Source of the DNA: an uncultured Bacteroidota bacterium
GTDB taxonomy: Bacteria; Bacteroidota; Bacteroidia; Bacteroidales; SZUA-534
NCBI GenBank assembly: GCA_937899145.1
Contig: CALBPW010000115.1
Coordinates: 1 to 18,918 of the forward strand
Direction of reading: 5' to 3'
Length of the DNA: 18,918 bases
Shown: piece by piece, positions 16,237 to 18,918 of the stretch
Layout: each line of letters opens with the position of its first letter
Numbering within the stretch: the first letter of the stretch is position 1
Notes under the pieces: generated by a model
The model's input: only the letters and a program-made list of their open reading frames with translations
The model's database searches: none
What the model was told of the DNA's origin: nothing
Position numbers and translations under genes: made by a program

Positions 16237-17064
16237 TTATTTGCAATATTTCTCTAACATCTCCTTCATTTCGTCGGCCACTTTGCTGGCGGCTTCGGCG
16301 GCGCGTTCGGCAAAATCATCGCCGCTGCTGGCGTAGATGATGCCGCGCGACGAGTTGACAATCAGTCCGCACTGCGAGTTCATTCCGTAGCGGCAGACCT
16401 CCTCGAGCGAGCCGCCCTGAGCCCCGATGCCGGGCACAAGCAGAAAATGATTGGGGGCGATGCGGCGGATGTCCTCAAACAACTGCCCCTGTGTGGCTCC
16501 CACAACGTACATCATTTGGTCGGCGGAGGCCCACTGTTGGCTGGCACGCAACACCTTCTCGAACAGACGCTCACCATTGGCGTCGGCCGTGAGTTGGAAA
16601 TCGTGCGAGCCCTTGTTGCTTGTGAGTGCAAGCAGAATCACCCATTTGCCAGCGTAGGAAAGGAACGGACTGACGCTGTCCTCTCCCATATACGGAGCCA
16701 CGGTTACTGAATCGATGTCCAATTCCTCGAAAAACGAGCGGGCGTACATTGCGCTGGTGTTGCCAATGTCGCCGCGTTTGGCGTCGGCAATGATGAACTG
16801 CTCGGGATAGTTCTGCTTCAGATATTTGATTGTCTTTTCGAACGATATCCAGCCTTTTACGCCCATACTCTCGTAGAAGGCAAGATTCGGCTTGTAGGCG
16901 ATGCAATAGGGGGCCGTGGCATCGATAATAGCCTTGTTGAACGCAAAGATGGGGTCGTCCTCCCTAAGCAAGTGTTGCGGTATCTTCTGGATATCTGTGT
17001 CCAGACCTACGCAGAGGAACGATTGCTTGCGTCGTATGTTGTCTATCAGTTCTTGCCGTGTCAT
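16237..17064 (-). CDS. pyrF: Orotidine 5'-phosphate decarboxylase (long, type 2 form)
   Basis: Decarboxylates orotidine monophosphate to UMP, the last step of pyrimidine synthesis, in the cytoplasm. The 275-residue length fits the PyrF subfamily 2 found in Bacteroidetes and actinobacteria. Seen in order: CVGLDTD (18-24), YKPN (57-60) and the catalytic motif [14 protein letters not shown] (94-107) with the Asp-Lys-Asp set Asp94, Lys96 and Asp99. The phosphate-binding end has PGIGAQGG and SSRGIIYAS. The ATG at 17064 was chosen over an in-frame start at 17109 because the latter would overlap the end of the methyltransferase gene and add a non-conserved leader. It starts only 13 bp after the methyltransferase stop, so it is probably transcribed with the restriction-modification genes. 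It is more GC-rich than they are. Confidence 0.95.
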   Translation of the reverse strand: MTRQELIDNIRRKQSFLCVGLDTDIQKIPQHLLREDDPIFAFNKAIIDATAPYCIAYKPNLAFYESMGVKGWISFEKTIKYLKQNYPEQFIIADAKRGDIGNTSAMYARSFFEELDIDSVTVAPYMGEDSVSPFLSYAGKWVILLALTSNKGSHDFQLTADANGERLFEKVLRASQQWASADQMMYVVGATQGQLFEDIRRIAPNHFLLVPGIGAQGGSLEEVCRYGMNSQCGLIVNSSRGIIYASSGDDFAERAAEAASKVADEMKEMLEKYCK

Positions 17065-17077
17065 AACCTTATACCTA

Positions 17078-17683
17078 TTATACAACTGATACAATATTAA
17101 ATAGGTCAAATGAATAGTATTTCTCTTGTCCTATTCTTTTCTTTTTGAGATTCGAAATATCCACGACGGCACCGTATTCGATAAAGTTGTCAAAGAATCC
17201 ATTTTTATCGTGTCCCCAGTATATTAGGCAACAAGCCATTGGCGCCCCCTTGCCCGATTCCATACCGTCCTCCAGAAAGCGCAGCCGCGTGTCGTATAGG
17301 AAGCAAATGGATGTGGCTTGGCCGAAAATATAGTTCTTCCAATGCCGGGTATTCGGAGCAACTGGAATTAACGCAATGATTTCAGCCCCTGTCTCGTTGT
17401 GAGTGATAGCACATTTTGCAAGCCAGTCTTTTATCGTCGTGCCTAGTTCTCGGTCGCTACCGTATGGTGGATTGACATATATTTTGTCGTAGAAGTTCCA
17501 ACTTTCCTCTAAACCGTTATGCTCTGGCAATCGGAATTCAGTCCTCGCATGTACGATAGAATATTCGTTGGAGCATGGATCCAAGTCAATGCTTCCATTC
17601 CAAAAGCGTTTTATGGCGTTCACGTATTTCGGTGGTGTACACCAGCTTTGGCTCAATGTATTTACTTTTCTTCCTGCAGTCAT
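17078..17683 (-). CDS. DNA N6-adenine methyltransferase (phage Dam-like), modification subunit
   Basis: The 201-residue protein matches the small phage-type adenine methyltransferase family. SQSWCTPP (11-18) is the usual opening, DLDPCSN (33-39) the S-adenosylmethionine-binding block, and VNPPYG (70-75) carries the NPPY catalytic motif for N6-adenine transfer. LIPVAPNT, then RLRF and [12 protein letters not shown], are further conserved strands. It would methylate adenines in the recognition site of the nuclease encoded 7 bp upstream and so protect the host genome. The ATG at 17683 is followed at once by the conserved region. Members also occur alone in prophages, but no phage genes are seen here and the tight pairing with a nuclease-like gene supports a restriction-modification role. 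The recognition sequence cannot be inferred. Confidence 0.88.
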   Translation of the reverse strand: MTAGRKVNTLSQSWCTPPKYVNAIKRFWNGSIDLDPCSNEYSIVHARTEFRLPEHNGLEESWNFYDKIYVNPPYGSDRELGTTIKDWLAKCAITHNETGAEIIALIPVAPNTRHWKNYIFGQATSICFLYDTRLRFLEDGMESGKGAPMACCLIYWGHDKNGFFDNFIEYGAVVDISNLKKKRIGQEKYYSFDLFNIVSVV

Positions 17684-17690
17684 AATTATA

Positions 17691-18803
17691 TTATCTCCAA
17701 GGTTTATTTTGCAATGTATTTAATGCGTCTTTCAAATGGTGAATATCAGTGTTTTCTGGCGTGATGACATTAAACCAATTCTCTATTTTCTGCTTATTGC
17801 GATGGAAGTATCTGCATAATGCCAGATGAGCCGTGTATTCCATTTTGACCTTTGTGAATACATTACTTTTCTTTCCTTCCTTATAACTATTTAAGAAAGC
17901 ATTTCGGATGGGGCGACAATGTTCCTGTGGGTTTAGTAGCAGTTCCATTATGAAAGTAGCCAATCCTTCATCTGTAAGGAACAATAGCCAGTCGTAGCTT
18001 TGTGCCAAAACTTTCAACTCTTTATTCTGATCCTCGGATGTAAACCAGTTTCCATGATTGCTTACGATGCCGATAGACATTGTAAAGTCTTCGAGGAGGG
18101 TGGTGTCATTGCTATTGATAATTTGTTGTAGCAGCTGTTCGTATGGTGCGATGATGGGATTTCCGTTGTTGTAGATTAGCCCCATGCGTTCACCTTGTTG
18201 GTTCCTAAATTTCTGAAGGGCAGATGTCATTTTTGCCACGTATGCCCCCTGTTTGGCCTTTTCTATGGTTTGCGGTCCTTTTTTCATGCCTTCCTCTACG
18301 CCCACTCTTTTACACTCAAACATTGCATAAGGGTGCTTAAGTTGGGTAAACATCTGTATGGGGCTGTATTCGTTATCAAAAGTGTACAGCGATGCATGAT
18401 AGATGAATCGTTCACTTTCGGCTATTGTGCATGCGTTCCTTATTGCACCATTTTTGTCAATCAAGTCGTGGCTCTTAATGTTAATGCCATTAGGCAAGCC
18501 AAACTCCTTCGCAATGTTTTTAGCAGAGAACCTGATATGGTTGGGATGTGGTCTTGTTTCTGTTCGAATGACGGGATGAAGGGTGAACTCCACATTATGA
18601 GTAATGTCAGGATTTCCATATTCAGGTAGTCCCCGCTCTATGGATATGGCATCTTGCATCCCCCACTCGTTAAGAAGATAATAGGTGATGATTTCAATCA
18701 TAGTTCCCAGAGAACGTCCTGCTGCCTTCTTTGCGTCTTTAGTGTGACGAAAGACGTTTTCACTAAGAACATTTTGTAGAGTATCTATAGATTGGTAGCT
18801 CAT
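17691..18803 (-). CDS. Probable type II restriction endonuclease
   Basis: A 370-residue protein without a family name I can recall with certainty. Its position directly upstream of an adenine methyltransferase, with a 7-bp gap, is the main evidence. It also has a plausible PD-(D/E)XK site: GNPDIT (63-68) with Asp66 and FECKRVG (162-168) with Glu163 and Lys165, in a predicted strand, followed by a Lys/Gln-rich helix (GPQTIEKAKQGAY, 176-188). The spacing between the two acids is long, so Asp66 may not be the true partner. The ATG at 18803 was chosen; a GTG at 18818 in frame would add five residues. G+C is lower than in pyrF and prfA, in keeping with acquisition by transfer. Confidence 0.7.
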   Translation of the reverse strand: MSYQSIDTLQNVLSENVFRHTKDAKKAAGRSLGTMIEIITYYLLNEWGMQDAISIERGLPEYGNPDITHNVEFTLHPVIRTETRPHPNHIRFSAKNIAKEFGLPNGINIKSHDLIDKNGAIRNACTIAESERFIYHASLYTFDNEYSPIQMFTQLKHPYAMFECKRVGVEEGMKKGPQTIEKAKQGAYVAKMTSALQKFRNQQGERMGLIYNNGNPIIAPYEQLLQQIINSNDTTLLEDFTMSIGIVSNHGNWFTSEDQNKELKVLAQSYDWLLFLTDEGLATFIMELLLNPQEHCRPIRNAFLNSYKEGKKSNVFTKVKMEYTAHLALCRYFHRNKQKIENWFNVITPENTDIHHLKDALNTLQNKPWR

Positions 18804-18836
18804 AGTTTTCACTTTCACGTTTCACAACTTTCAACT
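18804..18836 (-). repeat. Short-repeat spacer between prfA and the restriction gene
   Basis: On the minus strand the spacer is made of variants of GTTGAAA, GTGAAAC and GTGAAA in a row. It has the same low-complexity character as the spacer before lpxD. No TAnnTTTG promoter is visible in it, so the restriction gene may depend on transcription from prfA. Confidence 0.35.
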
Positions 18837-18918
18837 TCAAAGTTCTGCTTCCTTCATCCGTTCGGCGTTCTCGGCCACGATGAGGTGGTCGATGCAGTCT
18901 TGTATGTCGCCGTCCATG
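18837..18918 (-). CDS. prfA: Peptide chain release factor 1, last 26 codons (runs off the window)
   Basis: The minus strand at the window edge reads MDGDIQDCIDHLIVAENAER and a few more residues, ending with a TGA at 18837-18839. This matches the C-terminal end of bacterial release factor 1 (typically MDGDIDDLIDALIAAEQAE or similar), the factor that reads UAA and UAG stop codons on the ribosome. The GGQ domain lies outside the window. As I recall, prfA and pyrF are often neighbours in Bacteroidales genomes, so the restriction-modification pair would be an insertion between them. Confidence 0.8.
   Translation of the reverse strand, partial: MDGDIQDCIDHLIVAENAERMKEAEL

Overview
The window looks like three unrelated pieces of DNA joined end to end, as expected of a contig from a gut or rumen metagenome, and only the last and largest piece is a coherent genome segment. 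Bases 1 to about 1010-1065 are extremely AT-rich (9 G/C in bases 61-120, 18 G/C in bases 481-540, counted by hand) and hold a MORN-repeat protein of a kind I associate with protists, most likely a ciliate. From there to about 1760-1790 the DNA is GC-rich (37 of 60 in bases 1501-1560) and holds a Firmicutes-style lipoprotein behind an extended -10 promoter. From about 1770 to the end the DNA is intermediate (25 of 60 in bases 2941-3000) and is clearly Bacteroidales: TAnnTTTG promoters, weak ribosome binding sites, an FtsZ tail ending in FLYDNVD, and a type IX secretion C-terminal domain.

Layout of the Bacteroidales part. On the plus strand: the 3' part of ftsZ (broken by the junction), lpxD (lipid A synthesis) and a thiamine pyrophosphokinase gene. 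A small four-helix membrane protein gene follows on the minus strand with its own promoter and terminator. Next comes a plus-strand surface-polysaccharide export group: an ABC-2 permease (Wzm-like), an ATPase with a C-terminal glycan-binding domain (Wzt-like), and, 3 bp later, a large protein with a nucleotidyltransferase-like centre and a eukaryotic-type kinase C-terminus. The rest is on the minus strand: an AAA-ATPase/PD-(D/E)XK protein, a 1757-residue secreted protein with LamG-like, Ig-like and PKD modules, pyrF, a restriction-modification pair, and the last 26 codons of prfA.

How the genes work together. LpxD and the Wzm/Wzt pair point to lipid A and O-antigen-type export in an outer-membrane organism. 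The nucleotidyltransferase-kinase protein, coupled to Wzt, may put on the chain-end mark that the Wzt C-terminal domain reads, by analogy with WbdD of E. coli O8/O9a. This is the most interesting candidate system here. Base composition falls sharply inside wzt exactly where the ATPase ends and the glycan-binding domain begins, and stays low through the kinase gene, which suggests the two were acquired together. The secreted protein carries a 1040-bp in-frame duplication that differs at one synonymous base. The restriction-modification pair sits between prfA and pyrF and may share transcription with pyrF.

There is no stretch over 300 bases without a gene in this window. I saw no tRNA, rRNA, CRISPR array or transposase.
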